From contig CAJTYS010000035.1 in assembly GCA_910583765.1 (NCBI GenBank), forward strand, positions 1 through 38,463: a DNA stretch of 38,463 bases, in the 5' to 3' direction. This stretch comes from an uncultured Eubacteriales bacterium. GTDB lineage: Bacteria > Bacillota > Clostridia > Peptostreptococcales > Anaerovoracaceae. The translations under genes were made by a program, and so were the position numbers. Within the stretch, counting starts at the first letter, position 1; the number at the start of each line of letters is the position of its first letter. Positions 15,610 through 24,089 of this stretch are shown piece by piece. The notes below the pieces were generated by a model that searched no databases, was not told the DNA's origin, and worked only from the letters and a program-made list of their open reading frames with translations.

Positions 15610-15684
15610 GTGGCTGTAACAGCCACATCATAAAACCCATATACAGTTGAGGCACATCCTCCTGCCCCGCAGGAACATGTGCCT
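15610..15684 (-). promoter_or_regulatory. Two intercistronic hairpins in the khpA-rimM gap
   Basis: Hairpin A: GTGGCTG, loop TAA, CAGCCAC (15610-15626), perfect 7-bp stem. Hairpin B: AGGCACAT and ATGTGCCT as outer arms (15650-15684), with an inner CCTGC/GCAGG stem and symmetric 3-base internal loops. Neither is followed by a U-run on the minus strand, so they are not ordinary terminators. RNA processing or stabilising elements between khpA and rimM are the likely role. Confidence 0.55.
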
Positions 15685-15705
15685 TTGCTAACTGCTGTTA
15701 TATCG

Positions 15706-15936
15706 TCATTGAACGATCTCAACGATGACTTTTTTGCCCGCTTTTGTTGCCGCCGCTTTCACGACAATACGGAGCGCCTTAGCGATCCGCCCCTGTTTCC
15801 CAATGACTTTCCCCATATCCTCGGGAGCCACTTTCAACTGAATCACAGTCGTCTGTTTTGCCGTTGATTCCGTGACCTCTACCGCGTCCGGGTTATCGAC
15901 TAGGGACTTGGCGATGGCGCTAACCAATTCTACCAT
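15706..15936 (-). CDS. khpA: KH-domain RNA-binding protein KhpA
   Basis: A 76-aa single KH domain that works with KhpB (Jag) as a global RNA-binding heterodimer affecting division and wall synthesis in Firmicutes. The KH core is VIQLKVAPEDMGKVIGKQGRIAKALRIVVKAAA, with the GxxG loop as GKQG. Full length. Placed between rpsP and rimM as usual; its start lies 17 bases after the rpsP stop. Confidence 0.95.
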   Translation of the reverse strand: MVELVSAIAKSLVDNPDAVEVTESTAKQTTVIQLKVAPEDMGKVIGKQGRIAKALRIVVKAAATKAGKKVIVEIVQ

Positions 15937-15953
15937 AAAACTTCACCACTTTC

Positions 15954-16193
15954 TTATAAAATGCCAGTTTTCTTGAACAGTGCCCTTACGGTATCTGTCG
16001 GCTGCGCTCCAGTTCCCAGCCATTTCTTTGCCTTTTCTTCATCAATCTTGATGTCTGCCGGATCAGTCAGCGGATTGTAGTAACCAATCTCTTCGATGAA
16101 CTTGCCATCTCTCGGCGCACGGGAATCAGCCACCACTAATCTGTAAAAAGGCTTTTTGTGCGCACCCATTCTCTTCAATCTGATTTTTACCAT
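15954..16193 (-). CDS. rpsP: Small ribosomal subunit protein bS16
   Basis: Structural and assembly protein of the 30S body. The 79-aa product starts MVKIRLKRMGAHKKPFYRLVVADSRAPRDGKFIEEIGYYNP, the bS16 signature. Ribosome site AGGAGGAAAAAG is upstream. It follows ffh by 72 bases and begins the ribosomal-protein part of the run. Confidence 0.97.
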   Translation of the reverse strand: MVKIRLKRMGAHKKPFYRLVVADSRAPRDGKFIEEIGYYNPLTDPADIKIDEEKAKKWLGTGAQPTDTVRALFKKTGIL

Positions 16194-16265
16194 TTTCTTT
16201 TTCCTCCTAAATACCTTTAAAATGATTTCTTTTAAAATTTATTTGAAACTCAAGTTTTCCCTGAA

Positions 16266-17606
16266 TCAAAAACCTCTGAACATGCGGTTCATTCTGCCCA
16301 TGCCGCCTTTTCCGGAGAATTGTTTCATCATCTTCTTTGCCTCATTGTACCGCTTTACCAGGGAGTTGATCTTGCTCACCGGCTGGCCGCAGCCCGCGGA
16401 AATGCGCTTTCTCCTGCTGGCGTTGAGGATGGACGGATTTTCCCGCTCTTCCTTTGTCATGGACTGGATGATGGCTTCCATTTGGGCAAATTCCCGCTCT
16501 CCCTGCTGGATGTCCACGTTTTTCATGGCACCGGAGTTCATTCCCGGCATCATGCCCAGGAGCTTGCCAATGCCGCCCATTTTTTTGATCTGCCCCATCT
16601 GTTCCAGGAAATCTTCCAGCGTGAACTGATTTTTGCGGATCTTTTTTTCCAAGGCAGCCGCCTGTTCATCGTCATAGCTTTGTTCCGCCTGTTCAATGAG
16701 GGTCAGCATGTCGCCCATGCCCAGAATCCTGCTGGCCATTCGGTCTGGATGGAAAGGTTCCAAAGCATCGAACTTTTCTCCCATGCCCACGAATTTAATC
16801 GGCTTGCCAGTGACCTTTTTCGCGGACAGTGCCGCGCCGCCTCTGGAATCGCCGTCCATCTTGGTCATGATGATGCCGTCAATGCCCAGCTTTTCATTGA
16901 AGCCTTCTGCCGCGTTCACTGCGTCCTGACCAGTCAGCGCGTCTACCACCAGCAAAATCTCGTGAGGCTTGACCGCGGATTTGATGGTGACTAATTCATC
17001 CATCAGCGCTTCATCGATCTGCAGCCGCCCTGCCGTGTCCACGATGAGAACATTGTAGCCTTTGATCTCCGCTTCCCGCATGGCGGCCAAAGCGATTTTC
17101 TCCGGTTCCTTGCAATCCCGCATGGTGAACACCGGCGCGTCCACGGATTTTCCCACCACTTCCAGCTGGTCGATGGCAGCGGGTCTGTATATGTCGCAGG
17201 CGCAAAGCATTGGCTTTTTGCCGTTTTTCTTTAAATAATTGGCCAGCTTTCCACAGGTGGTGGTTTTACCAGTTCCCTGCAGGCCCACCATGAGCAGGAC
17301 TGTGAATCCCCGAGGCGAATAAGTCAGCTTGCTGCCTGCGCCGCCCATGAGCTCTGTCAGCTCCCGATCCACGATCTTGATCACTTGCTGGGCTGGGGTC
17401 AGGCTTTTCATCACCTCTTCACCCAAAGCCTTTTCCTTCACAGCGGCCACGAACTCCTTCACGACTTTGAAATTCACGTCCGCCTCTAATAAAGCCAGCT
17501 TTACTTCCCGCATGGCTTCATTGATATCTGATTCTGTCAGAGAACCTTTCCCTTTCAGGTTTTTAAAGACTCCCTGGAGTTTTTCCGACAATCCTTCAAA
17601 TGCCAT
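16266..17606 (-). CDS. ffh: Signal recognition particle protein Ffh
   Basis: GTPase that binds signal sequences and 4.5S RNA and delivers ribosomes to FtsY. The 446-aa product has the N domain (MAFEGLSEKLQGVFKNLKGKG), the G domain with P-loop LQGTGKTTTCGKLA, DTAGRLQID and TKMDGDSRGGAALS, and the Met-rich M domain (about residues 300-446; GMMPGM, GKGGMGRMNRMFRGF). Length is typical. It lies 12 bases after ylxM. Confidence 0.97.
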   Translation of the reverse strand: MAFEGLSEKLQGVFKNLKGKGSLTESDINEAMREVKLALLEADVNFKVVKEFVAAVKEKALGEEVMKSLTPAQQVIKIVDRELTELMGGAGSKLTYSPRGFTVLLMVGLQGTGKTTTCGKLANYLKKNGKKPMLCACDIYRPAAIDQLEVVGKSVDAPVFTMRDCKEPEKIALAAMREAEIKGYNVLIVDTAGRLQIDEALMDELVTIKSAVKPHEILLVVDALTGQDAVNAAEGFNEKLGIDGIIMTKMDGDSRGGAALSAKKVTGKPIKFVGMGEKFDALEPFHPDRMASRILGMGDMLTLIEQAEQSYDDEQAAALEKKIRKNQFTLEDFLEQMGQIKKMGGIGKLLGMMPGMNSGAMKNVDIQQGEREFAQMEAIIQSMTKEERENPSILNASRRKRISAGCGQPVSKINSLVKRYNEAKKMMKQFSGKGGMGRMNRMFRGF

Positions 17607-17618
17607 TTGATTCCCTCC

Positions 17619-17975
17619 CTATTGATCCAGTTCATCAATAATGGTCTTGATGTGCCTTAGCTCCTCGATCAAACGCGCGTCTTCGCTTTCTGCCGCGATC
17701 TGACCAATGGCCTCGTCAATCTCTTCGATGGCCCTTCTGCTCTTGGAAAATTTCTCCACGAGCCCCAAGGTTTCTTCGTACTTTTGCAGCGCTTTTTCTC
17801 CATGCTTCAACGTATCATGGACACCCTGCCTGCTGATGGAAAATTCCTCTGCGATCTCCGACAGGGACAGGTTTTCTCCATGGTATAGTTCCAATACCTC
17901 CTGCTGCCGTTTTGTCAGCAGCTGCCCGTAAAAATCATAGAGCAGGCTGGCTTGCGCGATATCATCAAACTTCAT
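17619..17975 (-). CDS. ylxM: YlxM/p13-like helix-turn-helix protein
   Basis: A 118-aa protein with a sigma-70 region-4-like HTH: LLTKRQQEVLELYHGENLSLSEIAEEFSISRQGVHDTLKHGEKAL. In Streptococcus and other Firmicutes YlxM is encoded in front of ffh and modulates SRP GTPase activity. The ATG at 17975 (MKFDDIAQ) follows AGGAGAA. First gene of the ylxM-ffh-rpsP-khpA-rimM-trmD run. Confidence 0.92.
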   Translation of the reverse strand: MKFDDIAQASLLYDFYGQLLTKRQQEVLELYHGENLSLSEIAEEFSISRQGVHDTLKHGEKALQKYEETLGLVEKFSKSRRAIEEIDEAIGQIAAESEDARLIEELRHIKTIIDELDQ

Positions 17976-18019
17976 AAGGATTCTCCTAGTTGACAAGTTC
18001 TTTTTCTTGACACTTGGAC

Positions 18020-18048
18020 AGTTTACTGGAAAACGCAGTGGTTGTCAA
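18020..18048 (-). promoter_or_regulatory. Promoter of ylxM-ffh
   Basis: The minus strand has TTGACA (18048-18043), a 17-bp spacer and TAAACT (18025-18020), about 45 bases upstream of ylxM. It is the main promoter for the SRP/ribosomal run. Confidence 0.7.
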
Positions 18049-18120
18049 GGGTTTTATTGAAAACCCGCTGTTTTCTTGACCAAAAAGTAAAAACCCGGTC
18101 ATCTGAGGTCCTAAATCAGG

Positions 18121-18165
18121 AAAAAAACTATGCGAAAGCCCCCTATGATTTCTGTCATAGAGGGC
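18121..18165 (-). terminator. Terminator of the aminotransferase gene
   Basis: On the minus strand GCCCTCTATGAC and ATCATAGGGGGC pair over 10 or more bases around a short loop (plus coordinates 18138-18165). The U-run (TTTTTTT) begins about 10 bases later at 18127-18121. It lies 20 bases after the aminotransferase stop. Confidence 0.65.
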
Positions 18166-18185
18166 TTGCGGCCGGTTGATCTGAC

Positions 18186-19589
18186 TTATCTATTGTAAGT
18201 TCCGATCTCTGACAACTCCTTGATACAATCATCCCAGCCCTGAATCAGCCGGTCGATATCCTGATCCGTGGTTACCGGCGACACCAGCATCATATTGTGG
18301 AATGGCGTGATGATGATGCCTCTGTTGTGGAGATAAATGTGGGTATAATACATGAGGTCCCAGTCAAAATTGTTTTTCGCGTCTGTTCCGTTTTTCGGCA
18401 TGTCCGGCATGAATTGCAGTTCACACCTTGCGCCTGAACGGGTCAGACTCCAAGGAACATCATACTTTTTCAGAACAGCTTCAAGACCGTTCGCTAGCCG
18501 ATCTAACCCTTTGAACATCTTTTCAAAAGCTTCTTCTGTAGCGACCTCTGCCAGCTGCGTCCTCATGCAGGCGATCGCGAACTGATTGGCGGCCAAAGTC
18601 CCACCGATGCCCATTGGATCCGATACTCCGCCGTTTCCATACATTTCCCCGATTTTATCTGTGATTTCTTTCGTGAATCCGTAGACAGCGATAGGCACGC
18701 CGCCGGCAATGGATTTTCCCAGGGTCACGAAATCCGGCTTTAAGCCATGGGCTTTTGTGTATCCGCCGTAACCATTGGACAAGGTATGGGTTTCGTCAAT
18801 GATCATGTATGTTCCATATTTATCACAGAGCTCCCTGACACCCTCCAGGTATCCTTCATCAGGAAGGACCATCCCGCAGTTGGTCATCACAGGCTCCAGC
18901 AACACCGCGGCGCAATCCTTGTGAGCCAGTTCTCTTTCCATTGCCGGAAGGTCATTGAATTCCACTACTCTTGTCAATTGATCCTTTGGCAAGCCCGGGT
19001 TAGAATCATAAGGCGACCGCAGCTGCAGCTTTCCATCCTCTCCAATATGCGGCAGGGTTTCATCCAAACTCCCATGATAGCATTCCTGCATGACCAAAAT
19101 CTTTGGCCGCCCAGTCAGCGTCCTGGCGTTTCGGATCACATAACGGTTGGCTTCTGTGGCTGTCATGGCCACCTGCCACGTAGGAAGTCCGAACCTTTTG
19201 CTGAGATCCTTTCCGATCTCCAGACAGTCCAGGGTAGGCATCATGGTCGTGATCCCCCGTGCGCCCTGCTGTGCGATGGTCTTTGCCGTGGCGTCCGGTG
19301 AATGCCCGAACATGGCACCCGTGTCACCCAGGCAAAAATCAATGTATTCGTTCCCGTCGATATCCCAGCATTTCTGATCTTTCGCTTTTTCCAGGAAAAT
19401 CGGATGATCCGTTCCCCAATCGGCCATCCAAGGCATGGGAACGCCATCTAAAAGATTCTCATGGGCCTGTTCAAAAGCCTGTTTGCTTTTCCCCGTTCTG
19501 GCCATGAAGGTCTCATCTTCTCTTTTTCTCAGCGCTGCTAATTCTTCTGCCGTTACCAATCTGTACGGGCTTTTCTTGTCAGTTATCAT
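18186..19589 (-). CDS. Class III PLP aminotransferase, glutamate-1-semialdehyde aminomutase-like
   Basis: A 467-aa PLP enzyme of the HemL-like branch of class III aminotransferases. Features seen: GNEYIDFCLGDTGAMFGHSPDA, the phosphate-binding TATEANRYVIRNART region near 143, ECYHGSLDETL, the cofactor Asp in MIIDETHTL (Asp265), and the Schiff-base Lys in TLGKSIAGGVPI (Lys292). No heme genes are nearby and expression is predicted to depend on sigma-54, so a catabolic role on an amine or amino acid fits better than heme synthesis; the substrate is unknown. The start at 19589 follows GAGGAGG. It is transcribed divergently from a sigma-54 activator and has its own terminator. Confidence 0.85.
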   Translation of the reverse strand: MITDKKSPYRLVTAEELAALRKREDETFMARTGKSKQAFEQAHENLLDGVPMPWMADWGTDHPIFLEKAKDQKCWDIDGNEYIDFCLGDTGAMFGHSPDATAKTIAQQGARGITTMMPTLDCLEIGKDLSKRFGLPTWQVAMTATEANRYVIRNARTLTGRPKILVMQECYHGSLDETLPHIGEDGKLQLRSPYDSNPGLPKDQLTRVVEFNDLPAMERELAHKDCAAVLLEPVMTNCGMVLPDEGYLEGVRELCDKYGTYMIIDETHTLSNGYGGYTKAHGLKPDFVTLGKSIAGGVPIAVYGFTKEITDKIGEMYGNGGVSDPMGIGGTLAANQFAIACMRTQLAEVATEEAFEKMFKGLDRLANGLEAVLKKYDVPWSLTRSGARCELQFMPDMPKNGTDAKNNFDWDLMYYTHIYLHNRGIIITPFHNMMLVSPVTTDQDIDRLIQGWDDCIKELSEIGTYNR

Positions 19590-19638
19590 TTTGTGCCTCC
19601 TCTATGTACAACATTTTTGCGATCATGCTCATATATAA

Positions 19639-19654
19639 AGCATTTATCATGCCA
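19639..19654 (-). promoter_or_regulatory. Sigma-54 (-24/-12) promoter of the aminotransferase
   Basis: The minus strand reads TGGCATGATAAATGCT, matching the consensus TGGCACG-N4-TTGCW at 10 of the 12 defined positions, with GG and GC at the required 10-base separation. Transcription would start near 19628, giving a leader of about 40 bases with a good ribosome site. The position and the divergent activator gene make this a confident call. Confidence 0.85.
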
Positions 19655-19750
19655 ACTTTTTCACGCTTTTTATGAAATCCCTAAGATCATTGATATTCCA
19701 ATCCTGCGCCTACCGTTCCCATCTATGGGTGCCTGGAGGATCTTTCACGA

Positions 19751-19790
19751 ATTGTCATGATTGACAATCATTTATAGTCAAATTTGACAA
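19751..19790. promoter_or_regulatory. Two dyads, likely activator binding sites
   Basis: Site 1 is ATTGTCATGATTGACAAT (19751-19768), 7-bp arms with a 4-bp centre. Site 2 is GTCAAATTTGAC (19777-19788), a perfect 12-bp palindrome. Both use the same TTGTCA/TGACAA half-site. They lie about 97-135 bp upstream of the sigma-54 promoter, a normal enhancer distance, and site 2 overlaps the -35 box of the activator gene's promoter, which predicts autorepression. Confidence 0.65.
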
Positions 19791-19812
19791 TTTCCCTTTC
19801 ATTTGCTATCAT
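19784..19812 (+). promoter_or_regulatory. Sigma-A promoter of the activator gene
   Basis: TTGACA (19784-19789), a 17-bp spacer and TATCAT (19807-19812), 21 bases before the start codon. The -35 box is embedded in the second dyad of the activator binding region. Confidence 0.75.
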
Positions 19813-19833
19813 ATCTGCGAAAGGAGGAGACAC

Positions 19834-21273
19834 ATGTCACTATCATTGATCAAAGAAACCGTGCAGCAGGCGGCGCTGGCCATTACTGCGGCCATTGAAT
19901 TGGAAACAGAAATCGTAGATAAAGACCTTCAGATCATCGGAGGCACGGGAAGATATTTTGAAAAAATCGGCCAGTTTGAGGAAAACGGCCAGCTGGACAG
20001 CGATCTTGTGTACGCCACTTGTCTCCGCAATGGAGTGGAATACGTGAATTTTCATCCCTATGAGGATCCAAACTATGATGCCAAAGAAAATGAAATGGCC
20101 GAAGTCTGCTGTCCGATTAAAATAGAAAACAACACCATTGGACTCATCGGACTGATCGCCTTTAATGAGCTTCAGCGTCAATTATTGATGAAAAAAATCG
20201 CGGAGTTTTCTAAATTTCTCCGAAGCATGGCTGAACTCATCGCTGGCAAATACATTGCCGAAGTCAATAATCTGCAGCTGAAGGATACCATCTCCGCCCT
20301 CCTCCCATCAGACGAAGAGACCTCTTTTTCCAGCATCATTGGCCAAAGCGCCGCAATCTCCAATCTGAAAAAAAGGAGCATCCAAATCTCTCAAAGCGAT
20401 TCCACGGTGCTGATCACAGGGGAAAGCGGCACGGGCAAAGATCTGTTCGCACGGGCCATTCACAAAGAAAGTCCTCGAAACAACAACTCTTTCATCAATA
20501 TCAACTGCGCCGCGATTCCTGAAATGCTGTTGGAAAGCGAGTTGTTTGGCTATGAAAAAGGCTCCTTCACCGGAGCAGAAAAGACTGGAAAGCTGGGGAA
20601 GTTCCGCCTGGCAGACGGCGGCACTCTTTTTCTGGATGAAATTGGCGACATGCCCCTGCATTTGCAGGCAAAACTGCTTACTGCGCTGCAAAACAGACAG
20701 ATCGACCCCATTGGCTCCACAAAGCCTGTGGATATTGATGTCCGAGTGATCGCTGCCACAAATAAAAATCTCGAAGCATTGATTTCACAAAAACAGTTCC
20801 GAGAAGATCTGTACTTTCGTTTAAACGTGATACCGCTCCACATCCCGCCCCTCAGAGACAGACCGGAAGACATTGCGCCTCTTTTGGATCATTTTATCGA
20901 GAAATTCGCAAAAAAACTGTGCAAGCCTGTCTGCTGTTTTGACCAGAACGCGAAAGCCGTGCTCCTGGCGTACAACTGGCCTGGCAATGTGCGGGAAGTG
21001 GAAAATGTGATCGAATACGCGGTAAACATGTCCACGACCAGCATCATCACCCTGCCTGATCTTCCCGACCGCGTCCGCGGCTTTGGGCAAGCGCGGCGCG
21101 CAAACAGCTCCGGTTCGCTGAAAAGCCGCCTTTCCCTAGCGGAAAAACAGATCCTCCTGTCTTGTCTGGATGAATATGGCTGGTCCCTGGCAGGCAAACG
21201 CAAAACCGCAAAGGTCCTTGAAATCAGTGAGTCCACACTGTACCGCAGACTTCGCGCCCTTCATTTGCTGTAG
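19834..21273 (+). CDS. Sigma-54-dependent transcriptional activator
   Basis: A 479-aa bacterial enhancer-binding protein. Residues 1-150 form a sensor domain of the PAS/GAF-like kind common in clostridial sigma-54 activators (IVDKDLQIIGGTGRYFEKIG, then VCCPIKIENNTIGLIGLIAF). The AAA+ domain (about 165-395) has Walker A GESGTGKD (196-203), the sigma-54 contact loop as GSFTGA (243-248, Ser for the usual Ala) and Walker B TLFLDEIGD (264-272). The end is a Fis-type HTH (about 430-479). There is no receiver domain, so it senses a ligand directly; a substrate of the adjacent aminotransferase is the natural candidate. The start follows AAGGAGG. Confidence 0.92.
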   Translation: MSLSLIKETVQQAALAITAAIELETEIVDKDLQIIGGTGRYFEKIGQFEENGQLDSDLVYATCLRNGVEYVNFHPYEDPNYDAKENEMAEVCCPIKIENNTIGLIGLIAFNELQRQLLMKKIAEFSKFLRSMAELIAGKYIAEVNNLQLKDTISALLPSDEETSFSSIIGQSAAISNLKKRSIQISQSDSTVLITGESGTGKDLFARAIHKESPRNNNSFININCAAIPEMLLESELFGYEKGSFTGAEKTGKLGKFRLADGGTLFLDEIGDMPLHLQAKLLTALQNRQIDPIGSTKPVDIDVRVIAATNKNLEALISQKQFREDLYFRLNVIPLHIPPLRDRPEDIAPLLDHFIEKFAKKLCKPVCCFDQNAKAVLLAYNWPGNVREVENVIEYAVNMSTTSIITLPDLPDRVRGFGQARRANSSGSLKSRLSLAEKQILLSCLDEYGWSLAGKRKTAKVLEISESTLYRRLRALHLL

Positions 21274-21520
21274 GCCCTGGGCCATCCGGCATGAAGCGCG
21301 GCTCACAGCCGCGGCCCGAGCGCTCACTGCGGTCTCCTGCTTTCAAAGCCCACGTTTTTTCTGCCCACTTTCATTTGCAGGCAGCCTGCATTTGTGCTAC
21401 TCTTAAATCATCGTGGATTTTATGCTCCCCAGAAAACAGGAAATCTCATATTTTTCTATTTCTCCGCAGGGGACGCATTGACCATATCTGTATAACGCTA
21501 TCATGCTAGGAGGTTTATTT

Positions 21521-22237
21521 ATGTTTGAAATCAAACGCACGGTTGGCAGCAGCCATCTGGACACCCATGGGAATTTGCGGCTTTCCGCCGCAGTGGACTT
21601 TATGCAGGACTGCTGCTGCTTTCAGCTGGACAGCGAAAAAGAGCTGACCGCATATTTTAACACCCATGACATCACCATGTTTCTCATTTCCCGGCAGATT
21701 GATCTCATTCAGCCCGCCCATTACGGAGACCGGCTGCGGATCCGCACTTCCATCTACCAGTTCCGCTCTTCTTATGGATACCGAAACACCTTGATCTACA
21801 ATGACAAGGAAGAATTGCTGGTGGCCAGCTACGCGGGCGGGGCTTTTATTGATAAAAATAAGGGTGCTTCCACTGCCATGCCTTTTGAGGTGATGGAGAC
21901 CGTTCCCATGGATGAGAAATTCCCGGGCATGGATTATCTGCCGCGAAAGATTCCCCTGCCAAAAAAGCCCGCGGAAACCATCTTCCCGCAGACTCCGGTT
22001 TTTCAATATTATATTGACCACAACCACCATGTGAACAATGCTCGTTACTTGGATGTGGCCCAGGAATATTTGCCAGAGGGCTTTGTGACGAAAACCTGCC
22101 GCATTGAATATAAAACAGCCGCTCAATATGGCGACTGCTTCGTTCCTGTCCGCTACGAAACGGCTTCCGGCATCTGGCTCATCTCTCTGCAAAGCCCTGA
22201 CGGTGAGGTCTTTGCTAACGTGGAGTTCAGGGGATAA
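21521..22237 (+). CDS. Acyl-ACP thioesterase
   Basis: Double hot-dog thioesterase of the FatA/FatB-like family (PF01643), which releases fatty acids from acyl carrier protein. The 238-aa product has the first hot dog with FEIKRTVGSSHLDTHGNLRLSAAVDFMQDC and the second with the catalytic motif DHNHHVNNARYLDVAQEYL near residue 165. Bacterial members are about 240-250 aa, so it is complete. The ATG at 21521 has TAGGAGG 6 bases upstream; an ATG 18 bases earlier lies before that site and is rejected. The 247 bases between the activator gene and this start hold only small hairpins (for example GCAGG/CCTGC at 21378-21390). Confidence 0.88.
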   Translation: MFEIKRTVGSSHLDTHGNLRLSAAVDFMQDCCCFQLDSEKELTAYFNTHDITMFLISRQIDLIQPAHYGDRLRIRTSIYQFRSSYGYRNTLIYNDKEELLVASYAGGAFIDKNKGASTAMPFEVMETVPMDEKFPGMDYLPRKIPLPKKPAETIFPQTPVFQYYIDHNHHVNNARYLDVAQEYLPEGFVTKTCRIEYKTAAQYGDCFVPVRYETASGIWLISLQSPDGEVFANVEFRG

Positions 22238-22307
22238 GGCTGCCGCCGCGCCCCTGACTCAAGGCTGCTGACCGTTTCTCCGATCCCCTGGTCTTCAGCG
22301 TCTCCGT

Positions 22308-22988
22308 TTATCTGTTCCTTGCTTCTTGAATGAAAGAGGCTCCGTCTCCTATGATCTTCACTAGCTTTTCCGTGTGAACCACATAGGAGCCGTGAGTTTC
22401 GCCTTCCAGAATGTTGAGCCTGCTTTCCGGAATATGCTCCGCAATGAACTTGGTATGAGACTCCCGAATCATGTCTCGTTCTCCTGCTGTCACATAGACA
22501 GGCACCGCAATGGTCTGCAGGTCGCTTTTCCGTATGGAAGGCTCGGTGAGCATCATGTCCCATTCCGGTTTTCTGCGAAACAGGTTGAGAACGCGGAACA
22601 TCCAATAAAACAAACCCTTCATCCCCCTTGGCTGCAGATTCGCACCGCTGATGACCATGCCGGACAGCAGTGTCGGCGCGCGCAGGGCCGTCAAAAGTCC
22701 TGTGATGCCGCCATCGCTAAAGCCGTAGAGCACTGGAGCTTCCAGTCCCAGCCCTTGGATCAGGCTGATCACGTCTCCTGCCAGATCTTCATAATGCAGC
22801 TCTTTCACGCGGCTGCTCTGTCCGTGCCCCCTGCTGTCCAGCCTGTAAACCGTCCATTCCCGTGTCAGAAGTGCCGCGGCTTCATCAAAAATGTGATGGT
22901 CCTCCCCGTTCCCATGGAGCAGGATCAAGGGAGGACCGCTTCCTTCTTTTTCATAAAACAGCTCTATGCCGTTCACGTCCATCTTCAT
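22308..22988 (-). CDS. Alpha/beta hydrolase
   Basis: A 226-aa cytoplasmic alpha/beta hydrolase of the small esterase/MhpC-like group. Seen: PPLILLHGNGEDHHIFDE (oxyanion hole), LDSRGHGQSS, the nucleophile elbow GFSDGG near residue 95, the acid Asp in TAGERDMI and the catalytic His in EGETHGSY. Substrate unknown. The start follows AAGGGGG. It converges with the thioesterase gene over a 70-base gap and lies downstream of the two-component genes on the same strand. Confidence 0.85.
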   Translation of the reverse strand: MKMDVNGIELFYEKEGSGPPLILLHGNGEDHHIFDEAAALLTREWTVYRLDSRGHGQSSRVKELHYEDLAGDVISLIQGLGLEAPVLYGFSDGGITGLLTALRAPTLLSGMVISGANLQPRGMKGLFYWMFRVLNLFRRKPEWDMMLTEPSIRKSDLQTIAVPVYVTAGERDMIRESHTKFIAEHIPESRLNILEGETHGSYVVHTEKLVKIIGDGASFIQEARNR

Positions 22989-23045
22989 GTCGTTTTCCCC
23001 CTTACTCCCTATTTTACACGATAATGGGCGAAAATGGAAGAAAAA

Positions 23046-24089
23046 TCACGCTGCCGGCAGACTGACTGTAAACACAGTCGCGCGCTCATCGCTTTTTACA
23101 GAAAGCGTGCCCCCATGGGCATCCACGATTTCCTTGGCAATGGCCAGCCCCAGTCCCGCGCCGCCTGTTTGGGTGGAACGAGAAGAATCCAGCCTGAAAA
23201 ATTTCTCAAAGATCTGTTTTTGCTGATGCTCTGGTATGGGATCCCCTTTGCTGATGACTTCCGTGACAATGGTGCCGCTTTCTTCTGTGGCCCTGATGAT
23301 AATAGCCGTGTCATCATAGCTGTAGGAAACCGCGTTTTTAATGATGTTGTTGAACACCCTGGCCAGCTTGTCCCCATCACCCTTGTAGAGCAGCATGTCT
23401 GGCGTTTCCACCTTGATGCTCTTTCCTCCAGACTCCACCAGGGGATAAAACTCATCTGCCATTTGCTGGAGCAGCAGCTTGAGATCCAGCTTTTGCTTGT
23501 TGAGGACAATGGTCTGCAAATTAAAGCGGGTCACCTCGAAAAACTCTTCGATGAGCTGTTCCAAGCGGTAAGCCTTGTCCAGGGTGATTCCCACATAACG
23601 GGCTTTTTGTTCCGCGGGCATTTCCGGCACCTCATCCAAAAGGCTGAGATAACCGATGATGGAAGCCAGGGGCGTGCGCATGTCGTGAGCCAGATAAGTG
23701 ATCAGGTCGCTTTTTCGCTGTGATTCCATTTGCAGCAGCTGTTCATGCCGCTGGGCTTTTAGCCGCATGGCTTCGATGGTGTTTTTCATTTCTTGAGACT
23801 TCCTGCTGTTGGTGTAATTCATGATTAAGACGATCATGGTGCTGACAATGACCAAGAGCACGATCATCACCAGAATGATGAAATTCTTGAAGCCTGCCCA
23901 ATTGTAAAACACCGGATAGATGTCACCGCCTTCTTCCAAGGAAATCCGCATGATGAAGCGATTGTAGAACCAATCCTTGAACACGCCATTTCCAAAGGAA
24001 TCGATGAACTGCGCCAAGGAAAGGCCTGCCACCGCGATAGCCGCTCCGATGAACACGATTCTCATGATGATTTGTTTTTTACTTTTCAA
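23046..24089 (-). CDS. Sensor histidine kinase, VanS-like
   Basis: A 347-aa membrane kinase. Two membrane segments (about residues 9-28 and 68-90) flank a 40-residue extracellular loop. They are followed by the HisKA domain with the phospho-acceptor in YLAHDMRTPLASIIGYLSLL (His135) and the HATPase domain with the N box (NNIIKNAVSYS), F box (KQIFEKFFRLDSS) and G box (TGGAGLGLAIAKEI). The LAHDxRTPL-IGYLxLL sequence resembles VanS-type kinases. No vanHAX-type resistance genes are in the window, so this is a housekeeping or orphan system. It overlaps the response regulator gene by 11 bases. Confidence 0.88.
   Translation of the reverse strand: MKSKKQIIMRIVFIGAAIAVAGLSLAQFIDSFGNGVFKDWFYNRFIMRISLEEGGDIYPVFYNWAGFKNFIILVMIVLLVIVSTMIVLIMNYTNSRKSQEMKNTIEAMRLKAQRHEQLLQMESQRKSDLITYLAHDMRTPLASIIGYLSLLDEVPEMPAEQKARYVGITLDKAYRLEQLIEEFFEVTRFNLQTIVLNKQKLDLKLLLQQMADEFYPLVESGGKSIKVETPDMLLYKGDGDKLARVFNNIIKNAVSYSYDDTAIIIRATEESGTIVTEVISKGDPIPEHQQKQIFEKFFRLDSSRSTQTGGAGLGLAIAKEIVDAHGGTLSVKSDERATVFTVSLPAA

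Noticed and set aside
18186..19589. HemL (heme biosynthesis) assignment
   Set aside because: The fold is HemL-like but there are no heme genes nearby and a sigma-54 promoter with its own activator suggests inducible catabolism.
19751..19788. The dyads as a terminator
   Set aside because: They lie between two divergent genes, have no U-run and share a common half-site, which fits protein binding sites better.
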